64,000 nucleotides of DNA from Myxococcales bacterium (GCA_903642325.1 CAHJWM010000032.1:1-64000), one strand, 5' to 3'; shown: positions 8,167 to 17,457, numbered from the stretch's first letter. The notes: generated from the sequence alone by a model not told the origin. Made by a program: numbers and translations.

Positions 8167-9063
8167 TCACTCTGCGGGCAATTCGCCAGTCACGGACTCC
8201 AGAATGGGCGCAGCGTTCGTGAGCGAGCCGATCCGGTTTGCGCGCAGCACGTGCGGCGGCGGAGCGTGCAGATCCCAAACAAGGCCCAGCCACGACAGCA
8301 GCTTGAGCACGTAAAACGTCGGGTCGACCTCCCACCAAAAAAAGCCCTGCCGGACGGAGCGCTGGTAGTAGTGGTGATTGTTGTGCCAGCCCTCACCCAT
8401 GGTGATGAGCGCGAGCAACCAATGATTGCGGCTGTTATCCGTGGTGCGGTAGCGCTGCGAGCCGAACACGTGCGTCAGAGAATTGATCGTGAACGTGCCG
8501 TGCCAAAGCAATGTGGTCGACACGAAGAATCCCCAAAATAGCGCCCAGGCGCCACCGACTAGGTAGAGCGCCGCCGCGTAGGCAATGGGCACTAGCGCAT
8601 GGTAGCGATCGAGAAAGCGCAGCTCGGGAAAACGGGCCAAATCTTTCACCTTGGAGAAATCGGTCTCATGATGCTTCGCCGAGACGATCCAGCCGACGTG
8701 GCTCCACCAAAAGCCATCCTGTAAGACCGAGTGCACGTCATCGGGCTGGTCGGAGTGGCGATGGTGCGTTCGATGGTGCGAGGCCCACCACAAGACGCCC
8801 TTTTGCACGCTGGTCATGGCCAGCACCGCGAGCAGGAATTGGAACACGCGACTCGTCCGGTACGTACGGTGCGAAAAGTACCGGTGGTAGGCACCGGTGA
8901 CGCCGAACATGCGCACGTAGTACAGCGCAACCGCCAGAAACGCGCCCTTCCACGACCAGCCGAACCAAAACATGCCGACCACGGCCGCGATCTGCACCGC
9001 GAAGAAAGGCACCGACAGCAGACCCGCGATTCGGCGTCGGTCACTCGCCAAAGAATTCGACAT
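8167..9063 (-). CDS. Acyl-CoA/acyl-lipid delta-9 type fatty acid desaturase
   Basis: 298 residues with several membrane helices and all three histidine boxes of membrane desaturases: HRYFSH (60-65), HRTHH (97-101) and HNNHH (227-231). These bind the di-iron centre that inserts a cis double bond into saturated acyl chains using O2. The order and spacing fit the stearoyl-CoA desaturase-like group. It is divergent from the DUF1566 lipoprotein gene across 196 bases. Confidence 0.9.
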   Translation of the reverse strand: MSNSLASDRRRIAGLLSVPFFAVQIAAVVGMFWFGWSWKGAFLAVALYYVRMFGVTGAYHRYFSHRTYRTSRVFQFLLAVLAMTSVQKGVLWWASHHRTHHRHSDQPDDVHSVLQDGFWWSHVGWIVSAKHHETDFSKVKDLARFPELRFLDRYHALVPIAYAAALYLVGGAWALFWGFFVSTTLLWHGTFTINSLTHVFGSQRYRTTDNSRNHWLLALITMGEGWHNNHHYYQRSVRQGFFWWEVDPTFYVLKLLSWLGLVWDLHAPPPHVLRANRIGSLTNAAPILESVTGELPAE

Positions 9064-9259
9064 GCTGAACGGTAGCGCTCGCGGCGGGCCCTCCCGGTCA
9101 TGACACCGTCACGTCTCGCCATGCGCCGGTCACGAAGCCGCGTCGTAGAGCGGTTTTAGACCGTCGAGGGTCCCGGCATGGGCGGTCCAATGGACAAACG
9201 AGCGGTGCGCCGAGCGGAATCGGCCTTCTTGCTCGAACTCGCTCTGCTAGCTTGGGTCG

Positions 9260-10051
9260 ATGCCTGCTCGAAAGCCTTCGGCGAGCCTTTGGCCGCGCGT
9301 TGCCCTCACCGCGTGCGTCGTGCACGCAGCGTGCGGCGGCGGTTCGAGGGAAACGACGGGCGCGCCTGGCCCCGCTGCATCATCAGGAGCAGGTTCCGGC
9401 GGGTTGAGCGGCTCGACATCGCCCGCCGGTGGCTCTGTCGGAGGCTCCGGGCTGGGCGGGGGCGGGACCGCCGGCCAGCCCCCGGCCGGGAGCGCGGGGG
9501 CGGCGTCCGGCAGCTCTGGCGCGAACGCTGCGGGCAGCGGCGGGGGCCAGACACAAGCACGCTGCGTTCCGGGCTCCGGCAGCGCACCGGTGGGCGCACA
9601 GTCGCTGACCGATGACACGACCTGCTTGACCTGGACCCGAAGCCGCTACGCGATGCCGCTGTCCAACAAAGCCGCCGCCAAGTATTGCGCTGACCTCGAG
9701 CAAGATGGCCTCTCCGATTGGCGCGTGCCTCGACCGGAAGAGCTGGCTACGTGGCCTGGGCTGGCCGAGGACAGCACGGCGTACATCACCGGCCCCATCT
9801 ACGTGCCCAAGGCGGGCACGAGCAGCGAAGGCTGCGCCGGCAACAGTCACTCCTGTAACCTCGCAAAGTACAATGCGAACAGCCTCACGTGCGCCTGGCA
9901 GGGTGTCGACTTCAAGGGTTGGGTGGTGTGCGTCTCGGGCACCGCGACCCCTGGAACCACCAACCCCGCCTACGCGGGATCGACCTGCAGCCCGTGCAGC
10001 GCGGAGCTCGCGACCTTTAGCGAGACGGACTGCTCGGCCATCAGCAACTGA
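9260..10051 (+). CDS. DUF1566-type secreted lipoprotein
   Basis: 263 residues. A signal peptide ends in a lipobox-like VVHAAC, and a long Gly/Ser/Ala linker (about 25-95) follows. The C-terminal Cys-rich domain has the DUF1566 (Lcl C-terminal) signature: a LTWTR start, a YCADLEQDGLSDWRVPRPEEL core and paired cysteines. In this phylum such domains are surface-exposed and probably bind ligands or carbohydrate, but no activity is established. The low-complexity linker suggests surface display. Confidence 0.75.
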   Translation: MPARKPSASLWPRVALTACVVHAACGGGSRETTGAPGPAASSGAGSGGLSGSTSPAGGSVGGSGLGGGGTAGQPPAGSAGAASGSSGANAAGSGGGQTQARCVPGSGSAPVGAQSLTDDTTCLTWTRSRYAMPLSNKAAAKYCADLEQDGLSDWRVPRPEELATWPGLAEDSTAYITGPIYVPKAGTSSEGCAGNSHSCNLAKYNANSLTCAWQGVDFKGWVVCVSGTATPGTTNPAYAGSTCSPCSAELATFSETDCSAISN

Positions 10052-10220
10052 GCCTCACATGCGGCGCTAATTAGGAAGCGCACCCGCCTTCAGCTCGCGC
10101 GCGGGCGCACCGACCGCCGCAGATAGCTCAGCGACGGCCGGTAAGTGCCACCACCCCCAGAGTCGAGCAAAGGCGCGGGCTACTGCCGCCACGCCGCCGA
10201 TGACCCAAGATGTCGGCTCG

Positions 10221-11159
10221 TCAGCTCGATGCCTCACAACGTAGCCGGCTTGGGTTGCAATGCGTGCCATTCGCGCAGCGCTTGCCGGCACCGCATTGCG
10301 CGCCGACACCCGCACCCGTGCCTGCACCCGCACCCGTGCCTGCACCCGCACCCGTGCCTGCACCCGTACCCGTGCCCGCACCTGCACCCGTACCTGCACC
10401 CGTACCCGTACCCAACGCTTGATCGATCAGCGCGTGAAAGGCATCGACTCGCGTGTAGATGTTTTGCGAGCTCGGCCCATCGCAATTCGGCCCGCCGCGC
10501 GACACGACGCCCACCACGCGACCCTGCGCATCGAGCGCAGGACCGCCAGAGTCGCCGTTGCAGCTAAGCACACCCACCGTGAACTCGGCGGCCGACACGG
10601 CCACGATGGCCACGTTGCTGCGGGTCATCTTTTTGCCCGCCGAAGCAGAATCCCCCCGCTTGCCGAACCCGACCCCGCGCACCGCCTTCACGCCGGTCAA
10701 CGAGCCCAGGGCCAGCGGCGTGATGCCGGTTACCGCCCGATCGAGCTCGATCAACGCCAAGTCGTGGTCACACAAAACGTCGCTCGACGGAACAATCACC
10801 CGCTGCCCGAGCGCCACCGGCCGGGCGCTTTTGAAATCATCACCAACCAGGATCGTGAATGAGTCCGCTGGGCGCTCGCCCTGAACTTGCGCTGAAGTCG
10901 CCGGGCAATCCACGCCCTCCGCCGTCTGGCTGACGCAGTGACGCGCAGTGAGCACCAAACGCGGCCCGATCAGGCTGCCGCTGCATAGGCCCTCCCCGCC
11001 GATGTCTATCGCCACCACCGCGGGATCTTTCGCCCGATCCGCGGTGCCGCCCACGATCGGGTCTTCCGTGACTTGGGCCTCCGCATCCGCAGCACCTGAC
11101 GAGCAATTGACTAGGGGTAGCGACAACAACGCAAGCCCAAAAAACAAATGGTATTTCAT
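10221..11159 (-). CDS. Trypsin-like serine protease lipoprotein
   Basis: 312 residues from ATG 11159, chosen because GGAGG lies just upstream. A signal peptide with lipobox LVNC (Cys19) precedes the mature IVGGT start (residues 35-39). The catalytic triad is His74 (TARHC), Asp133 (CDHDLALIEL) and Ser204 (CNGDSGGPAL). A repetitive Gly/Thr/Ala hexapeptide linker then leads to a short Cys-rich tail (AQCGAGKRCANGTHC). The propeptide and lipid anchor suggest a surface enzyme needing activation, with the tail as a possible substrate or cell-wall contact module. Confidence 0.88.
   Translation of the reverse strand: MKYHLFFGLALLSLPLVNCSSGAADAEAQVTEDPIVGGTADRAKDPAVVAIDIGGEGLCSGSLIGPRLVLTARHCVSQTAEGVDCPATSAQVQGERPADSFTILVGDDFKSARPVALGQRVIVPSSDVLCDHDLALIELDRAVTGITPLALGSLTGVKAVRGVGFGKRGDSASAGKKMTRSNVAIVAVSAAEFTVGVLSCNGDSGGPALDAQGRVVGVVSRGGPNCDGPSSQNIYTRVDAFHALIDQALGTGTGAGTGAGAGTGTGAGTGAGAGTGAGAGTGAGVGAQCGAGKRCANGTHCNPSRLRCEASS
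10306..10413. repeat. Six 18-bp tandem repeats inside the protease gene
   Basis: The unit gcacccgcacccgtgcct occurs six times with a few substitutions, all multiples of 18. Read on the minus strand each unit encodes a GTG(A/T)GA-type hexapeptide, so copy-number change keeps the frame and only alters linker length. Confidence 0.85.
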
Positions 11160-11320
11160 CGATGAACCTCCTTCCACCCCCCATCGCAAGCGGAATGCCA
11201 CTTCGTTCAGAGCCCCATTTAGGCAATTTCGCGCAGGGTGCGGCTGGCACTCGCCGACCGCTGATGGCGATGGCGGAAGGGACACTTCCGCCATCGCCAC
11301 AATCGGGCTAAGCCACGGGG

Positions 11321-12142
11321 ATGCCGTCTTTTGATTCCGCCCGGAACTGCCACATCGTGCGTATCGTGTACGACGGCCCGGGTGTGGCCGGCAAAACCAC
11401 GAACTTGCGCCGGATCTGCGACGCGATTCCAATCTCGCGACGCAGTGAAATGTACACGCCGGCCGAGCTCAAGGGCCGCACCATGTTCTTCGACTGGCTC
11501 GAAATCGACGGGCCAAAGCAAAACGGCCAAGCGCTCAAATTCCAGCTCATTACCGTGCCTGGTCAAGTCGAGCGAGCATACCGTCGAAAGCCACTGGTCG
11601 AGATGGCAGACGTCGTCGCATTCGTGTGCGATGCGAGCCCCGCGCACATCCCAGATACCCTGCGCACGTTCGCACGTCTACGAGCGTTGGCCCGCCGACG
11701 CAAACAGCCCCTGCCCTTGGTCGTACAAGCCAACAAACAGGATGTCGAAGGCGCCATGAGCCCGGAGCAGCTCAGAAAGCGGCTCAAGCTGGACGACGCC
11801 GTACCGGTTATCCCTGCCACGGCGGTGAACGGTGGCGGCGTCAAAGAGACCTTGATGACCGCCATTCGCGCGGGCGTCCTGGCCATGCGCGACTCCCGCA
11901 TCACGCCGCTCGCCAAAGCCTTCGCCAATGCCGACGCTCTTTTCGACCACGTGCTGACGTTCGAGGACGCTCCCAACACGGACGAGACCGTCGACGCCGA
12001 GGAGCTGCACATCGCGGCCGAAGAGGTCTCCGTCGACGACGCCGCGGCGGCGGCTCAGCTGCAAGCCTCCTCGCTGGAGGATCTCGAAGCGCGCGCGCGG
12101 CGCGCGGTCAGTCGCAACCGCTCGCGCTCGACCAGCAAGTGA
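11321..12142 (+). CDS. MglA-family small Ras-like GTPase with C-terminal extension
   Basis: 273 residues. The P-loop GPGVAGKTTNL, a RTMFFDW switch I, the TVPGQV motif replacing the usual DxxG, and NKQD (G4) are all the MglA pattern. MglA sets the leading pole in gliding myxobacteria together with its activating protein MglB; no mglB lies nearby. After the G domain (about residues 1-195) this protein has some 75 extra residues, acidic then ending in Arg/Ser (RNRSRSTSK), absent from classical MglA. A polarity or trafficking switch is inferred from the family. Confidence 0.82.
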   Translation: MPSFDSARNCHIVRIVYDGPGVAGKTTNLRRICDAIPISRRSEMYTPAELKGRTMFFDWLEIDGPKQNGQALKFQLITVPGQVERAYRRKPLVEMADVVAFVCDASPAHIPDTLRTFARLRALARRRKQPLPLVVQANKQDVEGAMSPEQLRKRLKLDDAVPVIPATAVNGGGVKETLMTAIRAGVLAMRDSRITPLAKAFANADALFDHVLTFEDAPNTDETVDAEELHIAAEEVSVDDAAAAAQLQASSLEDLEARARRAVSRNRSRSTSK

Positions 12143-12211
12143 TGGGCTTCTGCCTGGCCGACGTCTCGGCGTCGTCTGGTCCGCCGAGCTTCGACGCTCG
12201 GCGCGCGCGGC

Positions 12212-12910
12212 TCAGCTTAGGTCGAACAAGAGCACCTCGGCGTCACGCGCACGGCTGAGCTGCAATTCCGATTCCTCACTGACCTGAAGTGCGTCGCCTG
12301 CGCGTAGATCGAGGCCGTTCACCTGCAGCTCCCCGCGTGCCACGTGCAAGAACGCATGGCGGGTCGGCGCGAGCTCGTAGCGAGCGATTTCGCCGACGCC
12401 AAGCTTGCCGGCCAAGAGCCGGACGTCTTGATGTACGACCACGGCTCCTTCCTCGCCCGTACGGGATGCGAGCACACGCAGCCCGCCCCGGAGCTCCGCC
12501 TCCGAAAAATGCTTCTGCTCGTAGCCGGCCGGCAAGTTGCGTTGTTCGGGCAAAATCCAAATTTGAAGAAAGTGCACCGGCTCACTCGGCGAGCCATTGA
12601 ACTCGCTGTGGCCGACGCCGGTGCCGGCGGTCATGCGCTGAATGTCACCCGGCCTCATCACCGAGCCATTGGCGAGCGAGTCCTTGTGCTCGAGCGCACC
12701 CTCGAGCACGTAGGTCAGAATCTCCATGTCCCGATGGGAATGGGTCGGAAAGCCTTTTCCCGGCGCTACCCGGTCTTCGTTGATCACGCGCAGCGCGCGA
12801 AAGCCCATGTGCTTGGGGTCATAGTAATCGCCGAAGGAGAAGGTATGCCGTGAGTTCAGCCATCCGTGCTCTGCGTGCCCGCGTTCTTCTGCTTTTCTGA
12901 GCGTGATCAT
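12212..12910 (-). CDS. Pirin-family protein
   Basis: 232 residues from ATG 12910, chosen because GGAGG stands 5 bases upstream; an ATG one codon earlier is also possible. The N-terminal cupin has the pirin metal motif THSHRDMEI with a following Glu and His (GHSEFN), and the second cupin is degenerate. The pattern resembles YhhW-type pirins, some of which show quercetin 2,3-dioxygenase activity. The physiological substrate is unknown. Confidence 0.88.
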   Translation of the reverse strand: MITLRKAEERGHAEHGWLNSRHTFSFGDYYDPKHMGFRALRVINEDRVAPGKGFPTHSHRDMEILTYVLEGALEHKDSLANGSVMRPGDIQRMTAGTGVGHSEFNGSPSEPVHFLQIWILPEQRNLPAGYEQKHFSEAELRGGLRVLASRTGEEGAVVVHQDVRLLAGKLGVGEIARYELAPTRHAFLHVARGELQVNGLDLRAGDALQVSEESELQLSRARDAEVLLFDLS

Positions 12911-13029
12911 CATTGCCTCCAAGGATCAGCTTGCAAGCTAAGTTCTGCGGGGGCGCCCGAAAAGGCGGCGCCGGACAATTGAATGTTGTGTGGGCGCAAC
13001 GAGTTTTTGGCTAGTATGTTTAGTGGAGC

Positions 13030-13593
13030 GTGTCCTTGCCCACGTCGCAGCCTTCGATCTTGATCTTGCCCGGTCTCGGCAGCTCCGGACCGCGTCATTG
13101 GCAGTCGCTCTGGGAACAGGCCTACGGCTACCGCCGCGTCGAGCAAACGGATTGGGACCGACCGAAGCTCGCCGACTGGGTGCTCAATCTGGAGCGCGCC
13201 GTAGTGGAAACGCAGGATCGAGTGGTGCTCGTCGCGCACAGTCTCGCCTGTTCACTCGTGGCGCATTTTGCGCGCGTCTCGAGCTCGGCGTCGCGGGTAC
13301 GGGGGGCGTTTCTAGTGTCCCCGGCCGATGTCGACTCTCGGCGTTGCACCCCGGAAGAAGTCCGCGGCTTCTCACCGCTTCCGCTCGCGCCTTTGCCCTT
13401 CCCGGCGCGCGTGGTCACGAGCTCGGACGACCCGTTCGTAGATCGCGAGCGCGCCGAGCTTTTTGCGCGACGTTGGGGCGCTGAATTCTTCGATGTCGGC
13501 TGCGTCGGGCACATCAACGCGAGCTCCGGCATCGGCGCGTGGCCCGAGGGTCACGCGCAGTTTCAGGCTTGCCTTGCTCACTGGCCTGCCTGA
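13030..13593 (+). CDS. RBBP9/YdeN-type alpha/beta hydrolase
   Basis: 187 residues from GTG 13030. The small alpha/beta fold carries the RBBP9 pattern: LPGLGSSGPRHWQS at the start, nucleophile Ser71 in AHSLAC, an Asp in SSDDPF (133/134) and His161 in VGHIN. Members are cytosolic serine hydrolases of largely unknown substrate. It is divergent from the pirin gene and probably forms its own unit. Confidence 0.85.
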   Translation: MSLPTSQPSILILPGLGSSGPRHWQSLWEQAYGYRRVEQTDWDRPKLADWVLNLERAVVETQDRVVLVAHSLACSLVAHFARVSSSASRVRGAFLVSPADVDSRRCTPEEVRGFSPLPLAPLPFPARVVTSSDDPFVDRERAELFARRWGAEFFDVGCVGHINASSGIGAWPEGHAQFQACLAHWPA

Positions 13594-13871
13594 CGGTTAG
13601 GCGCCGCGAGCTCGTTCGCTCCAAAAAGCATTGGCGGAATCGCTAACTCGGTCTGGCAAGACGAACGCGCGGCGTTCCGTTCGCGACGCCGAAGGCTTTG
13701 CCGCGCTACGAAGCGCATGTCGACCATCAACCCAAACTGAAATAGATGGTATTGGGGGATGGTCACGGAGAGCGGCGGAGCGCACTCAGCCTTCGGCGGC
13801 AAGGCCGCAGAAGCCGGAGGTGTGCGATCCTAGTGGACAGTGTCTATCTCCTGGGGCATTCACCCCCCGCG

Positions 13872-15803
13872 ATGATCCGCACGATTGACCTCGGCAAAGC
13901 CTACGGCGCGCGCGCTCTCTTCGCGGGCGTGAGCTTGGAGCTGAACGAAGGCTCGCGCTACGGCTTGGTCGGCGCCAACGGCTCGGGCAAGACCACGTTC
14001 ATCCGAATCCTGTCCGGCGACGAGCAGGCGACCGGCGGCTCAGTCAGTATTCCGAAGCGCGCGCGCGTGGGGGTGCTGCGCCAAGACCATTTCCTCGACG
14101 ATCAAGCGCTGATTCTGCACGTGGCGATGATGGGCGACACGCTGGTGTGGAATGCGCTGGAGGAGCGCCGTCAGATCATCGACCACGACGGCGATGCGAG
14201 CAAGCTCGCCGACCTCGAAGAGACGCTGAGCACGCACGACGGCTACACGCTGGAGGCGCGCGCGACTTCGATTTTAGAAGGCCTCGGCATCCCGATCGCT
14301 TCGCACCAGCAGAAGCTCTCGACCCTGTCAGGCGGCTTCAAGCTGCGCGTGCTCTTGGCGCAGGTGCTGATTGGCGGCCCCGACTGCTTGCTGCTCGACG
14401 AGCCGACCAACCATTTGGACATCTTGTCGATTCGTTGGCTCGAAAAATTCATGGCCGGCTACCGCGGCACGGCGCTGGTCATCTCGCACGACCAACGCTT
14501 CTTGGACAACGTCGCGACCCACATCTTGGATGTCGACTACGGCACGGTGACGAGCTACGTCGGCAACTACGCGAAGTTCGTGATCGAAAAGGCTGCCGTG
14601 CGTGAACGGAAGGAGCTGGAAATTGGCCGCCAGCAGAAGATCATCGCGGAAAAGCGCGCTTTCGTGGACCGCTTCGGGGCCAAGGCGTCCAAGGCCAAAC
14701 AAGCCCAAAGCCGTCTGAAGCAGATTGAAAAGATCGAGGTCGAGGAGCTGGCGCAAACTTCCCGCCGCGAGCCACTGTTCCGCTTCACGCAAGAGCGCCC
14801 GAGCGGTAAAGAAGTCTTGGAGCTCGAAGAGATTTCCAAAGCGTACGGCGCGAAGGTCGTGCTCAAGGACGTGTCGCTCACGGTGCGCCGTGGCGAGAAG
14901 CTCGCCGTCATCGGAGCCAATGGCTTAGGCAAGTCCACGCTCTTGAAGATCGTGATGGAGCGGCTGAAGGCCGACCGCGGCAAGGTCCGCCTGGGGCACG
15001 AGGTGCGCCTCGGCTACTTCGCGCAGGATCATCATGAGCTCCTCGCCAGTCACAAGCAGACGCCGCTCGATTACGTGTGGGAGGCGTGCCCGGCGGAAGG
15101 CACGGCCACCGTACGCGGCATGCTTGGTAGGGTTTTATTCAGTGGGGACGATGTCACGAAGCCCGTCGGCTCGCTCTCCGGTGGAGAAGCGGCGCGCCTG
15201 ATTTTTTGTAAAATCATCGCGGAAAAGCCCAACGTGCTGGTGCTCGATGAGCCCACCAATCATTTGGATCTGGAGGCCATCGCCGCTTTGGTAGAGGGCC
15301 TGAAGGCGTTCGAGGGCACCGTGGTTTTCGTCTCGCACGATCGCTCGTTCGTGTCCGAGCTGGCGACGCGCATCTTGGAAGTCACCGACCAAGGACCGCG
15401 TGAGTTCTCGGGCACGTACGCGGAGTACCTGGCGCGGGCGGGCGATGACCATCTCGACATCGATGCGGTGAGCCTCAAGGCGAAAGCCGCGCCCACGGGC
15501 GGTGGCCACAAGCTGCCTAGCCCGCCGCCCGGGCTGTCTTGGGAGGAGCAGAAGAAGCGCCGTAACCGCCTGGGTACCCTGCCCTCTCGCCGCGACAAAT
15601 TGCTCGTGCTGATCGAGTCTGCTGAAGCGCGCAAAAAGGCCATCGCGCAAAGCTACACCGTCGACGGCTTCTTCGAGCGCACGAGCCCGGTAGAGGTGCA
15701 AAGGCTGGAGGCCGAAAACCTCGCGCTCACGAACCAGATCGAAACTTGGCTCGCCGAATGGGAAACCGTGGAGGCCGAGATCACCAAGATCAGCGCCGGC
15801 TGA
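13872..15803 (+). CDS. ABC-F family ATPase
   Basis: 643 residues from ATG 13872. Two ABC domains have Walker A GANGSGKTT and GANGLGKST, LSGG signatures and Walker B LLLDEPTNHLDI and LVLDEPTNHLDL, joined by a charged linker at about 245-300. There is no membrane domain. A C-terminal coiled-coil extension (about 575-643) resembles that of Uup. ABC-F proteins act on ribosomes stalled by antibiotics or difficult sequences, or in DNA-related roles for Uup. The stop overlaps the next start (TGATG), so the two are translationally coupled. Confidence 0.92.
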   Translation: MIRTIDLGKAYGARALFAGVSLELNEGSRYGLVGANGSGKTTFIRILSGDEQATGGSVSIPKRARVGVLRQDHFLDDQALILHVAMMGDTLVWNALEERRQIIDHDGDASKLADLEETLSTHDGYTLEARATSILEGLGIPIASHQQKLSTLSGGFKLRVLLAQVLIGGPDCLLLDEPTNHLDILSIRWLEKFMAGYRGTALVISHDQRFLDNVATHILDVDYGTVTSYVGNYAKFVIEKAAVRERKELEIGRQQKIIAEKRAFVDRFGAKASKAKQAQSRLKQIEKIEVEELAQTSRREPLFRFTQERPSGKEVLELEEISKAYGAKVVLKDVSLTVRRGEKLAVIGANGLGKSTLLKIVMERLKADRGKVRLGHEVRLGYFAQDHHELLASHKQTPLDYVWEACPAEGTATVRGMLGRVLFSGDDVTKPVGSLSGGEAARLIFCKIIAEKPNVLVLDEPTNHLDLEAIAALVEGLKAFEGTVVFVSHDRSFVSELATRILEVTDQGPREFSGTYAEYLARAGDDHLDIDAVSLKAKAAPTGGGHKLPSPPPGLSWEEQKKRRNRLGTLPSRRDKLLVLIESAEARKKAIAQSYTVDGFFERTSPVEVQRLEAENLALTNQIETWLAEWETVEAEITKISAG

Positions 15804-16501
15804 TGGCGAAACTCGCCTCGCCGCTCTGCGCCGCGCCCTCCGTTAGCCAGAAGCGCATCGTGCAAGCCGAGGCCTTGGGCTGGCTGGCTGAGCACCCCGC
15901 GCCGCCGGGGGCGAGCGTCATCACCTCGTTGCCGGACGTGTCCGAGCTGCCCGAGCTCGGCTTCGAAGGCTGGCAAACGTGGTTCGTGGAAGCGGCGCGT
16001 GCGGTGTTGCGCTGGGTACCCGAGCCCGGGCTGTGCATTTTTTTCCAAAGCGACATCCGCGAAGGCGGGCGCTGGGTAGACAAAGGCTACCTCGTGCAAC
16101 GCGCGGCCGACGTCGAGGGGCGCGTCCTGCTTTGGCATAAGGTCATTTGCCGCCGTCCGCCCGGGAGCATCAGTCACGGCCGCGCCAGCTACTCGCACCT
16201 GCTCTGCTTCGCCCATGCCCCGCGGCCCAACGTCAGCCACCCGGGCCCCGACGTGCTCGCCGACGCCGGTTACAAACCGTGGAGCAAAGCCATGGGCGTC
16301 GAGGCCTGCCGCCTTGCATGCCGATTTTTGCGTGAGGAAAGCGACACGACGCTCGTCGTCGACCCCTTTTGCGGCCACGGCACGGTGCTAGTGGTCGCCA
16401 ACCACTACGGCTTCGAGGCCCTGGGCATCGAGCGGTCTACCCGCAAGGCAAAAGCCGCCCGGCGCCTGGTGCTGAACGTCGATGAGCCGCGCAACGGCTA
16501 G
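15803..16501 (+). CDS. Putative SAM-dependent nucleic-acid methyltransferase, permuted order
   Basis: 232 residues, starting inside the stop codon of the ABC-F gene (TGATG at 15801-15805). A TSLPD motif near residue 40 stands where DNA and RNA amino-methyltransferases carry their catalytic (D/N/S)PP(Y/F) motif. The SAM-binding motif VVDPFCGHGT comes near the C-terminus, followed by a GIERS acidic-strand end. This is the catalytic-then-SAM order of beta-class enzymes, without a recognisable target-recognition domain. Coupling to an ABC-F ribosome factor makes RNA a plausible target. The family is not one I can name. Confidence 0.62.
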   Translation: MAKLASPLCAAPSVSQKRIVQAEALGWLAEHPAPPGASVITSLPDVSELPELGFEGWQTWFVEAARAVLRWVPEPGLCIFFQSDIREGGRWVDKGYLVQRAADVEGRVLLWHKVICRRPPGSISHGRASYSHLLCFAHAPRPNVSHPGPDVLADAGYKPWSKAMGVEACRLACRFLREESDTTLVVDPFCGHGTVLVVANHYGFEALGIERSTRKAKAARRLVLNVDEPRNG

Positions 16502-16524
16502 GTGGCGCCCCCAACGCGCTTGCG

Positions 16525-16980
16525 TCAGACGCGCGCTACCGCGAGCGCGCGTTGTACATCGCTCAGGTGTTTGGCCGCAGAAAGCTCATGGTGGAAGGCG
16601 CCCAGGATGCGGCGGTCGGTGTCGATCACGTAGGTCACGCGCAGGGTGTGATTGATGAGCGGCACGTTGGCGCCGTAGGGCTTGATGATGCGCCGCTCTG
16701 GATCGGAAATCAGCGAGAAGGGCACGCGGTTGTCGGCGCTGAAGCGTTGGTGCGAGTCGTCCTTGTCCCCGCTCACGCCGACCACGCTGGCACCGAGCTC
16801 CGCCAGCCCCTCGGAGGCATCGCGAAAAGTGCAGGCCTGCGCGGTGCACACGGGGGTGAAGTCCTTGGGGTAGAAGTAAAGGATGAGCCGGCCACGCTGC
16901 AGCAACCCCTGCAACGTAATGGCCTGGCCGCGTTGATCGGTGGCTCCGAATTCCGGTGCGAGGTCGCCTATTTTGAGCAT
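16525..16980 (-). CDS. bcp: Thioredoxin-dependent peroxiredoxin Bcp
   Basis: 151 residues, a typical Bcp/PrxQ length. Peroxidatic Cys45 and resolving Cys50 lie in FTPVCTAQAC, five residues apart as in alpha-helix-spaced atypical 2-Cys members. It reduces H2O2 and organic peroxides with thioredoxin. No PerR-type palindrome was seen upstream, unlike ahpC. Confidence 0.92.
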   Translation of the reverse strand: MLKIGDLAPEFGATDQRGQAITLQGLLQRGRLILYFYPKDFTPVCTAQACTFRDASEGLAELGASVVGVSGDKDDSHQRFSADNRVPFSLISDPERRIIKPYGANVPLINHTLRVTYVIDTDRRILGAFHHELSAAKHLSDVQRALAVARV

Positions 16981-17180
16981 TAATTCATCCGCCTCGGCCC
17001 CGTCGACCCGGCCGTTTGCCAGTTAGCGCTCGGCCAGCCTATTCCGAGTTAAGCGGCGAGGGCGCCGCGGCACCCTCGCCCCGGGCGCTTCCAAAGGCAA
17101 TTCCGGTTGCAGCCAAGGAACCTTGGACTTCTCTTCGGATTCTCAGTGGAAAACCTCCGCCAGCGCGTTACACTGCTCAG

Positions 17181-17444
17181 ATGAGCAGTGAAACCAGTAT
17201 GCCGGTCAACTATGAAAGTCCCGCCATCGTCGAGCTTGCAATCGAAGGCACCGATTATCGGGTGGATTCGGGCAAACAGGGAACCTCGTTGTGCATCTCT
17301 ACGCGCACGTCCGGAACCTGGGACTGGGCTTTTGGCGGGGAGGCGCGTTGGGACGTGAGTTACCTGCGCTCGAAGGCCTTCGACCGTCGCACCCTCGAAC
17401 AGTTGTCCAAGGCCTTCGCGCTAGCGCTCGAGAATATGGACTGA
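17181..17444 (+). CDS. Small hypothetical protein
   Basis: 87 residues from the ATG at 17181, taken because it begins a compact globular-looking sequence; the frame is open for 55 codons further upstream. It contains a strand-rich VELAIEGTDYRVDSGKQGTSLCIS segment and a WDWAFGGEARWDVSYLRSKAFDR segment, with no signal peptide or membrane helix. It converges on the 58-aa membrane protein gene with 13 bases between stops. I do not recognise the family. Confidence 0.6.
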   Translation: MSSETSMPVNYESPAIVELAIEGTDYRVDSGKQGTSLCISTRTSGTWDWAFGGEARWDVSYLRSKAFDRRTLEQLSKAFALALENMD

Positions 17445-17457
17445 CCTAGCTGCGCTC

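Noticed and set aside
10306-10413. Regular repeats as a CRISPR array
   Set aside because: Units are contiguous 18-mers without spacers and lie in frame inside a protease gene.
11160-11432. N-terminal extension of the trypsin-like gene up to 11432
   Set aside because: The extension lacks conservation features, while the ATG at 11159 has a strong ribosome site and starts a signal peptide.
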